NCBI GenBank assembly: GCA_009733575.1 | Contig: ML769397.1 | Coordinates: 1-64,000, forward strand | DNA length: 64,000 nucleotides | Direction: 5' to 3' | Source of the DNA: Gymnopus androsaceus JB14 | Lineage: Eukaryota > Basidiomycota > Agaricomycetes > Agaricales > Omphalotaceae | Shown here: positions 24,646 through 36,026 of the stretch, in pieces | Layout: each line of letters opens with the position of its first letter | Position numbering within the stretch: position 1 is the stretch's first letter | The notes under the pieces: model-generated | Database searches by the model: none | What the model was told of the DNA's origin: nothing | What the model saw: only the letters and a program-made list of their open reading frames with translations | Position numbers and translations under genes: made by a program

Positions 24646-25410
24646 AAAGTAACTTGGCTGTTGACACTGCTTCGACCCGAATGTTACGGCAGATGTTGTT
24701 CGCTCGCTTTATCTTGGCCAGAATGATACAGATGTTATCGCAGATGTGTTTAGGGATGTGCCATTCCTTTGGTGAGCTCATTTGAATGTTTTTCATCTCA
24801 TTTACTGATGTGGTATATAGCCCGGCAAGCTTATGGATTGCAGCGTTCGTCGAATCTGGTATTTCTAGTGTTTTCCGCTACGAATATGGTTAGTGCAGCT
24901 TTTATTCGCTGATAATCCTTCCTTATCATTCTCTGTGAATGTAGGACCTGTCTTCCCCGACCTTCAACTCTTTCCCAATGCTGGCGCATGGCGTTCTACT
25001 GAGCGTGCGTATTTCAAAACTAATTCCTTTTTGAATCTCCCTCCCCCTAATTCAATACGGGCCAGTAGTCCAAGAAGTCTTCGGAACCTACAACGCTAGC
25101 ACCGCGACCCAAAACGAGGTCACCTTATCCAAAACCTTCCAAACGGCAATCGCCAACTTTATCAAAAATCCAAACGAACCTCCTGCACCCAATTGGCCGA
25201 AATATGTTCCGGGTAATCTGACACAAACGCTGGCTAGGTTGGCGTATGTGGAGAATGTTGAGACGGATAATTTTGTTCAGGTGGTGACCAGCGACTCGCA
25301 GGTTAGTAGTCATGATTTTTGCGTTTGTAATGGTGAATAAAGTGTACTGATATCAACCTTAATTCATTTAGGATACTCCGTGTAAGCTTTGGGATGCGCT
25401 GTTGGATTGA
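24646..25410 (+). pseudogene. Type-B carboxylesterase, C-terminal fragment
   Basis: Spliced reading gives NVTADVVRSLYLGQND, then FLCPASLWIAAFVESG (across an intron at about 24770-24821), FRYEYG, LFPNAGAWRSTEL, VQEVFGTY, a run ending NFIKNPNEPPAPNWPKY, and a final exon DTPCKLWDALLD with stop at 25408. These are the closing blocks of fungal carboxylesterase/lipase proteins, including the region carrying the catalytic-His loop. The N-terminal two thirds with the GESAG nucleophile are absent upstream, where the broken P5C dehydrogenase copy ends instead. It is therefore a truncated remnant, although its splice sites still look good. Confidence 0.75.
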
Positions 25411-26984
25411 AGCTGGAATACTTCTGTGCGATTGATGTCAAAGCGCCAAATAGCTAGTGTGGCTGTACCGGAGAGGCGACGTGTTTGCCATCCGCAAGGT
25501 TATTGTAATTCCGTCTTACCATGGGCCAGCGCTGGTCCTTCTCAGCAATGACATGCAACGCTTTAGCTTGAGTGAAATGGCTTTGATCAGTGGGATAGTC
25601 TCACCACTTCTGACATTGCCTATTGTGACTGAGGTCACTGATGAGTTTATTTCAAATTTACAAGCCCTAAAAGCTGAACCACCGGATGTATTCCCGATAG
25701 CAAGGGCAGTTGAGATAAATAGAAGTGGACGCAGCGCAGCATCAATGTATCGCCGCATTTTTCCTTCGTTCAGGATCAGTGTTTTCGTTGTATGTTAGTC
25801 TCAACGACAGTGTAGCATGAATAAAAACTGTAGCTTCTTGTCCATAGACATGTACTCTATCTATCTCAATTCGACGCAGAAGAAACAATTGAGCGACGTA
25901 TGAGCGGTTAATAAAAAGGAATAGGAGGGAAACCTTGCAATACTGCAGTAGCCATACATCACAGCCATGTATCGAATTCGTATGGAGTGTATGGTACATA
26001 CCCCATACGTTGTAAAAGTGCTGATGGCCAAGCATGTCGTCTTGAACAATCTTCTCCTTTCCGAGTCCTTGTGCACTAACAACTACGAGTATATAGCGCC
26101 GAAACTCCATTGCCGCCATCATAAATCCGGTCCTACGCACTCCATCCTTCCTCTGAGTCTCCTGCTTCCAAACAGAACTTTTGGGACAGTGAACTCTTCG
26201 GAAGCGAACGCTGTGCAAGCAGTACTGGTGCCAATCTTGTAATGCTGGTCAAGTCCGGCAAATCCTCGACGGTAAATCTAGTTAATGTAGTGCATTGTAA
26301 TATATTACATTCAAAATGAAAGGTACACTACTGTACAATTACGACCAAGTAATCAAGGGGTATGGCGCGTTACGCCTTGAGTTCAGTTCTTGATGAGTTC
26401 TGTTTCCTTTTTAGGACGTGCTAGCTGCGCCGGCACCTCAAAAATTGCCTTATATAGTAATATTTTACATATTTTGGGCCTTGTTACGCGTTACGATCTC
26501 AAAACTGCTGAAATTCAAGAGAGATTATACAGTAATACTTACAGCTATTGGTACAAGTGGTGGGATGAACTACATCCCAGTGAGCAGACAGGAAGGAATA
26601 GTTGGCTGCAGAGATCTGGAAGAAGAACCAGGGAGTGTACCTCTCATAGAGGATATGACATACTAACGAAAACCACCGCAAAACCATTCTTCTCACTATC
26701 TGAAACACAAGACAGATACAGCCACAACGCACAGCCAACTCAATTCGCAAGTTGGTAGATCTATCCATCGTCCAGAGTCAAGTTACGGAAGGGATACTTA
26801 CATCACGAAAAAGATAAAAACGGGGATTTGTAGCGAAACTAAGAGACAGTCGATGGTAGCGCACAGACGCTAATTGGGAGCTAGCAAGCACCTAATTGTT
26901 GTAAGTACACCAGTGTCACCATAAATGATAAAAGGACTCGGAGAACATAAGAACCCGGGGCAATGGCACCATTGTGCTTCCGAT
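25411..26984. other. Intergenic, no gene supported
   Basis: Short open frames occur on both strands (for example 25457-25798 plus and 25516-25758 minus), but none shows a motif or splice structure I recognise. The minus-strand frame at 25516-25758 has protein-like composition and could be a remnant. Confidence 0.3.
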
Positions 26985-27053
26985 CCAAGGGTGCAATAGC
27001 ACCATCCTCCAAGGGTGCAATAGCACCATCCTTCAAGGGTGCAGTAATCATCC
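26985..27053. repeat. Minisatellite, 24-bp unit
   Basis: About 2.7 copies of CAAGGGTGCAATAGCACCAT plus four bases, with few changes. Confidence 0.8.
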
Positions 27054-27335
27054 TGTTGTGCTAGTGATGCCAGTGTTGCGTAGAAAGTCATGGATCTGGT
27101 CATGTAAGATGGGGGATGGGGCAAAGTGCTTGCACTGTGCAGTTGAAGTCCGAGGTTCAGAGAAGTCTTTATGCCATCATACAGTGACATACACTACTAT
27201 TTATTGGAGCCTTGCTGTCAATGTATAAATCCATATAAAGAAGAATATACATCCGGTATAATCAAATTAAAATAAATGGTCGTGTGATCCAGTTAAAACG
27301 GATTTGCTGATGCTATGAATGCACCTGGAATGCAC

Positions 27336-27352
27336 CCAGGTTTTGCTGATGA
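27336..27352. repeat. Isolated end of the TTTGCTGATG MITE family
   Basis: CCAGGTTTTGCTGATG matches the terminal repeat of the MITEs at 30292 and 43387. A partial TTTGCTGATG also lies at 27303. No matching opposite end was found nearby. Confidence 0.4.
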
Positions 27353-27535
27353 TAAACAATTCAAATGGTGGTTGCCATCATGGTATACAGGGTGTGAGCG
27401 AAGGACTCTGTATCTAAAAAGTTATTGCCATGATTGAGAACAATGATATTGAACTTTGAAGCAATGGTATAAAACAGCCCATTCTAAGTAGAAGTTACTG
27501 TACTACCCACCATATCACTTGATATAACATCTACC

Positions 27536-28886
27536 ATGACACCAGAAGAGTCAGCACTAATTATAGGTGACGGAATCGCAATCTTTCAAAATACTTCTCT
27601 CCTGATATTTCAATTTGGAATCTGGGGTAAGCAATGTACTTATAGAAAGGAAGGACATTTATTTAACAGGTTGCTATCAGGGGTCTACATACTGGCTTTC
27701 ATCATTAGCATGCATATCATCCTGTGCGCTTATTGCTATGTTGCATATTCTGTTATACTAAACCTACATATCCGAAATCACATTGTAGGCAAAAAGAAAA
27801 TAATGCACAAGCACACAAAGCCTTGATTGCACTACTTTTGGCAGGATTTGTGATGTCATCTCTTTATGTTTGTGCAGCTGCAGCATACAATTTGGTTCTG
27901 GTCAAGTTTGCCTTTGTGGTTTCACTATCAGGGGGTCAAGTAGCACAGGACATAGCTGCTAACTTGAAATGTGTTCCAATGCTTATTTTAGAACAATGGT
28001 CTGAGAATTCTATTGTGAATTCTGCATAAATACTTCATTTGGAGATGAAAACTGACATTTTACCCTGTATACAGTTTTTAATTGCTGATGCAGCTATTAT
28101 TTGGAGAGCTTGGGCACTGTGGGCAGAAAATAGGCTGATTAAACGGACACTGCTGACTATCTTACTAGCAGACATTGGTAGTCTCTTTTGCCATATGTCC
28201 ATGACATATACTAACGGAGACTATTTAGGCGGTGATATTGCTGATGCCATTGTTGGCACTGAAGCAACAATCAACTTGAATATCAATAATACTGGAATTG
28301 TGGACTGGGTCAGTACTGTGCTCAATTTGACAGTAAACATTGTGGCAACATTGCTGATAGCTTATCGGGCATGGTGGGCATTGAGCATCTCATTCACTTC
28401 CGACCAACTTATTACGTGTGTTGTTTTAGGACGCATCATCAATCCACTCATGCAATATCACGCAAAAAGAAAACACAGGTCGAAGCAATCCTTTTACTTT
28501 TGATTGAGTCTGGTGCAATTTTCGGTGTGGTGCAGGTCTGTAATTTTTTCAAGTTTTTAATATTTCACATGATATAACTTTTATGAAAAGGTTGCCGAAA
28601 TTATCCTCAATGTGCTAGACATTCATGCAGCTGCATTGTCCTCTTTCGAAAATGCCATTCATTTTCTTAATGTATTGTATATATATAGTGCTGTAGGTCC
28701 AACTCCATTCTAATATGCAGTTTCAATATTTGACATGAATTGTTTAATCTGTTTTTCTTTCATTTATAGGCCTTGAATCCAGTTGCTCTTGTAATCCTGA
28801 TTCAAACAGGAAGCACCTACGAGCAAAGTTTTCATTTGGAAGATGTTCCCACCTTGGATATTAATTCAGTCTCAAATGTCAACTAA
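27536..28886 (+). CDS. Multi-spanning membrane protein, unclassified, model partial
   Basis: The ATG at 27536 begins MTPEESALIIGDGIAIF. Hydrophobic segments follow in several open blocks: LLSGVYILAFIISMHIILC (27670-27730), ALIALLLAGFVMSSLYV (27820-27880), FLIADAAIIWRAWALW (28074-28120), WVSTVLNLTVNIVATLLIAY (28305-28365) and AILLLLIESGAIFGVVQ (28485-28535), with a final exon from about 28770 to the stop at 28884. Introns are likely at about 27724-27788, 27990-28073, 28380-28425 and 28536-28769. The pattern IADA-WRAW, YRAW and LLIESGAIF is typical of basidiomycete polytopic membrane proteins of unknown function. One junction near 27627 could not be resolved, so a disabled copy is possible. Confidence 0.6.
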
Positions 28887-29622
28887 AAAAATAGCGACTG
28901 TTCCTTGGAGTTTGGGGTTGCTTTTGCCCTCCCTTGCTAGTATTTGTTTGATTCTTTAAAAACTTCCCTATCCTTTGATAAACATCATTTTGTGCCATCC
29001 TTAATTTATTACTCTGTTATTAATTGTCTTAAAATCTGGCTGAGTAAATGGTAATTTGTGCAGTCAGAAGCAAACATCATGACAGTGGTTAGCATGAATG
29101 CTGGGGGTGTAAAAATGTTATACTTTCACCAAAACCACATCAAAGTACTTAGTATTTGGGCCTGGAAATGAACAAGCGGGCTGTGATGTCAGTGTGCTAA
29201 GATTCAATAAGGCGGCGGAGAAGGAAGGAACGTATGCAGGTCAAGTGGTGATAGACTGCTGCCAATATTGTATATAATCACGAAAAATGGAGTTCATTAA
29301 ATACAGCTTTGACCTGGTACTTGATGTATTTGATAACTTGGTTGAGGAGAGTTTGGAGTTTGGAATGGAGGCTAGGTACTTGGATGAAACATAAGTCAAT
29401 GACATGATTTATCACAAGAAATGGAGCATTGCAGAATGCTATCCAACTAGAATACATGTACAACAGACCAAATTCAGATGCAGATGTCCGCCTATAAAAT
29501 ATAAATCACTCTAGCTAGACTAGCTAGAACCTAGAACTCCTCAGCCCAAAAATCATTCTCACACTCCCACTCATCCGAGTCCTCTGAGTCAACTCAAGAC
29601 CAACTCTAGCTCAGCCTATCCT
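28887..29622. other. AT-rich intergenic
   Basis: No open frame with protein-like features, repeat unit or RNA gene recognised. Confidence 0.3.
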
Positions 29623-30111
29623 TGTTACGACCCGGCCCCATTATTTTTCTCATTTCATACTATACTACACCTACTACTACTACTACTAACACGTGGATAG
29701 TCCACGAAACGCTGCGCGTCAAAATACCAGTACGACGCGTCAAAACACTATTACAACGTGTCGATACTGTAAATATCTGTGCCATTTAGCCATAACTAAG
29801 GCTAACGGAACATTCTGGAACCAGGAACATTCTCGAATAAACCGTAACTATGTACCGTAACTACTTCCGTATTTAGAAATCCGAACTGCTATAAAAGCAG
29901 CTGGAACTGGGCTCTCGGACCCCAGTTCTACTATTTTTGCTTACCTACCGTCTCGCTACAAGTCTCATCTTTCTCGTTATTTCTCGTTTACTTACACGTA
30001 GAGCATCTTCGACGCTCCATACCTACGCTTTGACATTGATCAATATATCTAATTGATCCTTAAGTCCGATCTTGATCACATCCCATGATCAATGTGCCTA
30101 TTATCGTAACA
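29623..30111 (+). repeat. Solo LTR, TGTTACGA...TCGTAACA
   Basis: The 489-bp segment has perfect 8-bp inverted ends TGTTACGA/TCGTAACA. It contains a TATAAAA box (29890-29896) followed by GGGCTCTCGG and a pyrimidine-rich leader, as expected for an LTR promoter and R region. No internal element adjoins it. A 5-bp target duplication is not evident. Confidence 0.6.
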
Positions 30112-30800
30112 CTAATCTAACTTGGTTTATACCATTAGATTTGGATGTTGTCTTGACAACCCCTTTGCTTGCAAACATCATTGATGTTGCTCTCAAGCAA
30201 CCTACAGATGACTCATCATCTTCAGCACGACTAGTAGACGACCAATTGTCTCGTCGTTAACTGTTAACACCATATAATTATGGCAATATGTCATCAGCAA
30301 AACCTGTATTTTGCATTTTAATTCCCACAGCAATACTTAGAATTCCCAGCGCTCCCAGAGCTCCCAGCGCTGGCCAGCGCTTGCCAGTGCTGTCAGAAAT
30401 ATAAAATCATACGTTATTTCCAAATAAGGCAATTTTGCGGCCTCTGGGAGCTTCTGGGAGCCCCCTCCTGCTGGGACGCTGGAGCGCTGGGAACTCTGGA
30501 CAGTTCACTCAAGCACTGCCCATGTCATACAGGTTTTGCTGATGGTAATTAACGACATCAGTCAACACTAATCTAACCTGGTCGCTACCGTTAGACTTGG
30601 ACGTTGTCGTCTCAATGACTCCTCTGCTTGCTATCACCCTCGACGTTGCCTCCGAGCAACCTATAAACAATCCCTTGTTCTCAGTACCACTAATCGATGA
30701 CTAACCGTCTTGTCATTAACCCATTAACGTACCACGTAATTACCGTACCTAACGACATTAATTAAACACTAATCCGGCCTCGTGAATAAGACCCATTTAG
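30100..30800. repeat. Degenerate tandem repeat, unit about 200-240 bp, interrupted by a MITE
   Basis: Unit 1 (about 30105-30291) and unit 2 (about 30550-30780) share CAACACTAATCTAAC, a TTAGA-TTGGA-GTTGTC block and the succession AGCAACCTA, GTACCACTA and ATTAAC in the same order. A third truncated unit begins near 30765 (AAACACTAATCCGGCC). The MITE at 30292-30544 sits exactly at the unit 1/unit 2 junction. Confidence 0.65.
30292..30544. mobile_element. MITE, CATCAGCAAAACCTG family, copy 1
   Basis: The 253-bp element has TIRs CATCAGCAAAACCTGTAT and ACAGGTTTTGCTGATG. The interior is GC-rich and palindromic (GCGCTGGCCAGCGC). A homologous copy in opposite orientation lies at 43387-43643. There is no coding capacity. 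Confidence 0.85.
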
Positions 30801-31719
30801 GACTTCATCCCGACATCTCCTTTTGCCCATAGTATTGTTCTCTACACCATTGCTAACCTCCCCGATACTCGTACCTGCAACCCCATTCTATTCCTGTATA
30901 CTTATAACTACCAAATACCATTGGTAGTTCTTTCATTCACCATCAACAACACATACCAGCACATATAAGCCATTCTAGCGTGTTCAACACCTCAGCATGT
31001 GACCAAAACTTGACAATACGTTCCGTTAATGCTAATCATACCCTTTGCAACCGCATATAAGCGCATATACTCACTACTGTTGTATCAATTACAATAATAA
31101 TCACTTATTATCCAATCTCCGAGCTGTATATAAGCTCAACAACGTTACCATTTGAGGTCTGCACACGATGGTACACCCTTGAAATTGTCTATTAACTGAA
31201 TAGGCAATCCAATACATTTATTTCAATTACTATAAGTACTACTTATAGTATCTAGTATACCAAACTAGCATGGTTCTAACAATCCTTGCACCTGCACCTG
31301 TGCAGCTGAAGACAGCCTAACACTTGCACTGACTGCTCCTGAAACACTACAGTAAATCAGACACTGAAGCTGAGGCAATTGCAAAGGCAGCCAAATTGCA
31401 CAATGATATTTGTCTCCCAAGAGTCAACAAGATTCTTGTTGAAGCCAAAGAGAGAGCAAATAGAAAAAGAGAAATTAGCTGGATGCAGGATAAGATCAGG
31501 GGATTGCTTTTGGGCTGTAGGTTGGATTGTAGGTATGTGTTGATTATAGGATTGAAGGGCATTCATTTTACTGATTGAGTGGTTGCTTTAGGTTGGATTC
31601 CGGAATCTTTCTTATTGCATTTGCTCAACAAAATCTTTGCATACAATGTTAAAGTGCATATGGCAAAATACCTTGGAGTCGTGCAAGACTCGTTGTAATT
31701 TTTACTATGAATTGTAATG
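30801..31719. other. Intergenic with one short frame fragment
   Basis: AT-rich. The stretch 31363-31510 reads as a charged helical peptide (AIAKAAKLHND, then EAKERANRKREISWMQDK), which may be a remnant of a transposon protein. Nothing else was recognised. Confidence 0.3.
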
Positions 31720-32141
31720 TATTAGAGTTATATTCCTAAATAGGAAGTAGCAGCAGTAAGTCCACCCGGGACTTTTGGTGGTAACAATCACACAGATTGA
31801 TGGGGGACAACAGTATTATTACAGGGTATGGTATCTAGGCTTATATACAGTCTTACAGTGGCTGTCAAAATTGATGTCACCCCCCCAATTTAGTCGCCTA
31901 TTCAGTATCCCATTCAGTAGGTCACGTGGGGTGACATCAATTTTGACAGCCACTGTATGTACAAACAATATATTGGGCAAAGTGGGTACCATGAGAGAGT
32001 AAGTGGATACTCCAATAGATAGAGTGGAGACTGCGAGATACTACTAGTGGAGTGCATGGGGTGGTGATACAAACAAGTAGAGACTATGAGAAAGTGTTCC
32101 ATGTATAGAGTGATAGTAAAATTACTTTTGATATTCCAACA
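31720..32141 (-). repeat. Copia 3' LTR (carrying a MITE)
   Basis: Homologous to 39866-40220. It is interrupted by a 100-bp MITE at 31856-31955 that the other LTR lacks. The inner end begins TGTTGGAATATC on the minus strand. Confidence 0.9.
31856..31955. mobile_element. 100-bp mariner-type MITE
   Basis: Perfect 28-bp TIRs starting CAGTGGCTGTCAAAATTGAT are flanked by a TA duplication (31854-31855 and 31956-31957). The paired copia LTR has the unfilled sequence CCTATGTACA at this point. TA duplication and CAGTGG ends fit Tc1/mariner-type mobilisation. Confidence 0.92.
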
Positions 32142-32148
32142 CTCTCCT

Positions 32149-34599
32149 TCAAACCTTTGCTAATCCCATGGATGCTGTGAAGTGTTTGGCTTTCATCAAA
32201 GGTAAGACTTTGGTGAAGATGTCTGCCATCATGTTTTCAGTAGGGCAGTAAGTAAGATAAATTTTACCTTCCTTGATGACATAGTGGATGAAGTGGTATC
32301 GGATATTGATGTGTTTGGTCCTGGCGTGAAAACAATCATCCTTTGCCAACGCAATGGCTGACTGGTTGTCTGACATGATAGGGATTGCATGAGTAATGGG
32401 ACCAAAGATTTCCGATAAAAGGTTCCTAAGCCAGATTGCTTCCTTTGCTGTATGGGTCAAAGTGATGTCCTTGGCTTCCATGGTGGATAAAGAAATGGTA
32501 TCCTGTTCTTTCAACAACCAAGATACTGCTCCACCATTCAACATAAAAACGTACCCAGAAATGGCATGTTGGTCCTCTTGGGACATACCATTGGCGTCCG
32601 TGTAGCCTTGGACTGTCTACTGGTTGCTTGTACTGAGCCAAAAGTCTTGGGTGTATTTGAGATAGGTGTAGACACGGTGTACACCATTCCAATGAGTGAT
32701 GCCAGGGTTTTGTGAAAAGCAAGCAAGGATAGAAACTGCATAGGTAATATCAGGTCTTGTAGTGACAGATAAGTATTGGAGAGCACCAAGGGCCTCTCTG
32801 TAGGGTTTGTCATGCATAAAAGCAATTTCCTCAACCATTTTGGGTGACTGGTCTTTGGTGAGGTGGATATGGGGATCAAAGGGAATAGAGAGTGGCTTTA
32901 TATCCAAGAATCCATAGTGAGAGAGTATGGCATCAATATATGACTGCTGGGATAAGTGAATTGTCCTGTTATGGAGAGATCTTTGGATCTCAATCCCAAG
33001 TAGCCAATGGATTTCTCCAGAATCAACAACTTTGATTATAGCCCCAATATCTTTCTTCAATTTCTCCATGATGGCCAGGGTTTTGGTAACCAATGTCATG
33101 TTGTCAACATGTATGAAAATGATGGTGAAGGGATCAGTGCAATAGGAAACAGCATAATCAAAATCAGACCATTTAAACCCCAGTTGGGTCATGATTTCCC
33201 TGAATCGCATGTACCATTGTCAACCAGCTTGTTGAAGTCTGTAAAGTGCGAGTTTAAGCTGTAAGGTTTGACCTGGTTTTACTCCTATATCAATGCCTGG
33301 AGGTGCCTTCATATAGATGCACTCATTGTTGTTGTCCAATTTCCCATAAAGGTAAGCAGATTTCACATCCATCTGGTGAATAATCATGCTCTTCTCAGCT
33401 CCAATGCTGAGTATAGCATGGGCTGATGCAATTTTTGCAAAAGATGCAAAGGTTTCATCTGGGAAGTAATCAACATCTGGAATCTGATTAAATCCACGTA
33501 CAACAAGACAGGCTCAGTATCCTGTAATGTGACCTTGTTCATCCTTCTTGGTCTGATAGACCCATTTGGATGTGAGAATATTGGCATCTGGAGGTGGAGT
33601 GACAATTGTGTAGGTTCCATGCTCCTGGAGTCTGGAGATTTTGTCCTTCATGGCATCATACCATTTGGAACTGTCAGGTTGTTGCATAGCTTCTGCAACA
33701 GATAAAGGATCAGATCCAATTTCTGATGTTACCTGACTTAGAGATGCAGTGAGATGTTGCAACTTGTCACTTCCTTCTCCAAGTCCTTCAATAACATCCC
33801 TGATTTTCTTGGTGGGCTGTCTGACTCATTTGCCAGTTACTTCATCTGGTGAAACTGGTTCAGCAATTTCTTCTGGAACTGGTATGACGGGCTGTTCCAA
33901 CTCAGCAACCAATGTTTCTAAATTTCCAATATTTCCATCCTCCTCTTCAATGGGTTGGATCTGCCTGTTAGAGAAAGCTACATTTCTCTCTGTTATGACT
34001 GTGTGATGTGTTGGCCAGTAGATTTAGTGACCATTTGATTTGGGTTTGAGTCCAATCTAGTGTCCTTCCTGGGCCTGTGGTTCCAATTTGCCAGGTTCCT
34101 TTTCTCGTTTAACATAAATGATACTGCCAAAGATATGAAGATTAGTAATGTCTGGTTTCATACCAAACCATTTCTTGTAGGGAGTAGCCATTCCAATGGC
34201 TTTCTTTGGCATCCTGTTCCAAACATATACTGCATATTTCATCATGAATCCCCAAAGCTATTCTGGGAGTCCTGATGAGATCAAAAGACTTTGAACTGCG
34301 TTCAGCAAAGTTTGATGTGCATGTTCCACTATACAATTGTGTTCCAGGGTGTCATGTACCATGAGACATTGTTGTGTACTGATACGTTCCAGGTATGCCA
34401 TGAATTCATTACTGAGAAATTCTCCCCCTTGGTCAGAGTGGAGAACTTTAACAGTTGTGCCGTATTGAGTTTGGAGACTTGTTTGGAGAACCACATACTG
34501 TGTGAATGACTTGTTCTTTGACTTCATTTGGGGTTCCTCCAACAATTGGTTGCTTTGTCAACTAGAGTCAGCATGTAAATGCAATGGTTTACTGTCCTG
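32149..34599 (-). pseudogene. Copia integrase C-part, reverse transcriptase and RNase H
   Basis: Read from high to low coordinates. The integrase core has VLHSDQGGEFLSNEF and LWGF-type blocks (34500-34060). The RT N-terminal block SKWVYQTKKDEQG lies at 33600-33530. RT palm motif IHVDNMTLV (about 33120) has replaced the usual YVDD box, so the catalytic aspartate pair is damaged. WLLGIEIQRS, then YLSVTTRPDITYAVS, follow. RNase H has ISLSTMEAKDI, SDNQSAIALAKD and KHINIRYHFI, ending at 32149 just before the polypurine tract. Several stops and frameshifts interrupt the frame. Confidence 0.88.
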
Positions 34600-34607
34600 A
34601 CTTGGGC

Positions 34608-36018
34608 TAAGGTTAGACACAACTCCAGGTCCCGGTAAACCTGCACCTGCCACACAGGTAACTGGAGGCCCAGAGCAACGACATGTGACCAGGCCAAAAC
34701 CCGTGGGCAACAGGTCAGGTATGACCGGGAGCTGCCACAGGTAAACTGACCGGTACTGGGCCCACAGGTCAAGGCTGGTACCTGCAGGTACCGGTTATGT
34801 TCACTCATGAAGACTTACAACTAATAAACAAGTACTTGTATTAAAAAGTAACTACATAGCTTCATCATCATCATTGTCTGCATCACCATTCCTTCTCCTG
34901 CTCCTGAGACTACGGAAGTACTCTAAGACCCTCTCAACAGGCACAAGGCCTGCTTCAAACCATGACCGTAAAACCATGAGGCAGTGCAAAGTCTCAAATG
35001 ATAGGTTGTGACGACATTTGGAGACTTGAGCACCACCATGTGAGAATAACCGCTCAACATCTGTTGATGTTGCTGACAAAATAATTAGAATTAGTACCAA
35101 TCAGAAGTAACTTATAGCACACCTGGAGCAGTGAGAAAATCTAAACCCATTTGAGCTAAGGCTCCTCGGGGAGTGATTTTGGCACCTGGCTTGTCCACAC
35201 GTGAGACCCAATACTTAATGGGGTCTGTGTCAGCATCAGTGGGACTGCTTAGATATGCCTCCAGCACATCTTCAGCATTGGTTCAGCCAAACTGGTCAAG
35301 CTCCTTGAAGATATCATCAAGAGCCTGCAAAGACTCAGTTACAACACAATTAAAAAACAAAACTTAATAGACTTACTGAATCCATTTGAGTTGTATTACT
35401 CTCCTTATCCTGCAGGAAGGAATGGTCAATGGTTGGCTTGTAACGAGTCTCCCATTCCTCCTGAATGATTCAGCGGGCTGTATCAATCCAGTCCATTTCC
35501 CATGAGGCTTTGGTGAAGTAAGACATTTTTGTGAGATTGCTGATGTTGGACAATGCATTGCCGCATGATGCCTGGGGCAGTATCAAAAGGGTATTTATCT
35601 GCTACGTTAACTTGAACACTTAATCTGATTGTACTTTCAGGTTCGTTGTTTCACCCATGTCCTTAATTTAGCAAGTAATGCTTCACTTGTGGAGCTATGG
35701 CAAGAGATTGTGTCAGACAATGCTTTTTTGGAGGCAAGAGATTTGATTGGACAAGTTCGTGGAGGTAGATTAACTTAGATTGATTTGATTTTGAAATAGA
35801 TATCTGTTTGCGTCAATGAACTTAGTCTTTTTTAATTTTATTTGGTGTGCAGGTTCACAGGTACCGGCCAGTATAGGCAAAAATAAAGATCGCGACCTGC
35901 AACCGGGGATGACCCGTGGGAAACCAGTACTGGGAACTGCAGGTTCAATACCAGCAGGTATTCTCACGGGTTAAACCTGCCGGTACCGGGTCAGGACCCG
36001 GAGTCGCGTCCAACCTTA
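34608..36018 (-). mobile_element. hAT DNA transposon, internally deleted, in copia integrase
   Basis: The 1411-bp element is flanked by a perfect 8-bp duplication ACTTGGGC (34600-34607 and 36019-36026). Its TIRs are TAAGGTTAGACACAACTCC and, from the right, TAAGGTTGGACGCGACTCC. The subterminal regions are crowded with GGTACCGG, ACCTGCAGG and related words on both sides. The 8-bp TSD and encoded C-terminal hAT domain identify the superfamily. It splits the copia pol between the GAG-pre-integrase and integrase core. Confidence 0.93.
34852..35570 (-). pseudogene. hAT transposase, C-terminal remnant
   Basis: The minus-strand frame at 35100-34852 contains ATSTDVERLFSHGG and SKCRHNLSFETLHCLMVLRS, the conserved hAT dimerisation region. 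Upstream pieces (35570-35140) read SYFTKASWEMDWIDTA, and DADTDPIKYWVSRVDKPG before a short intron. The N-terminal BED finger and most of the DDE core are absent, so the element depended on transposase from elsewhere. Confidence 0.85.
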
Positions 36019-36026
36019 ACTTGGGC

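Noticed and set aside
26985..27053. CRISPR-like array
   Set aside because: Units are directly adjacent without spacers; it is a minisatellite in a eukaryotic genome.
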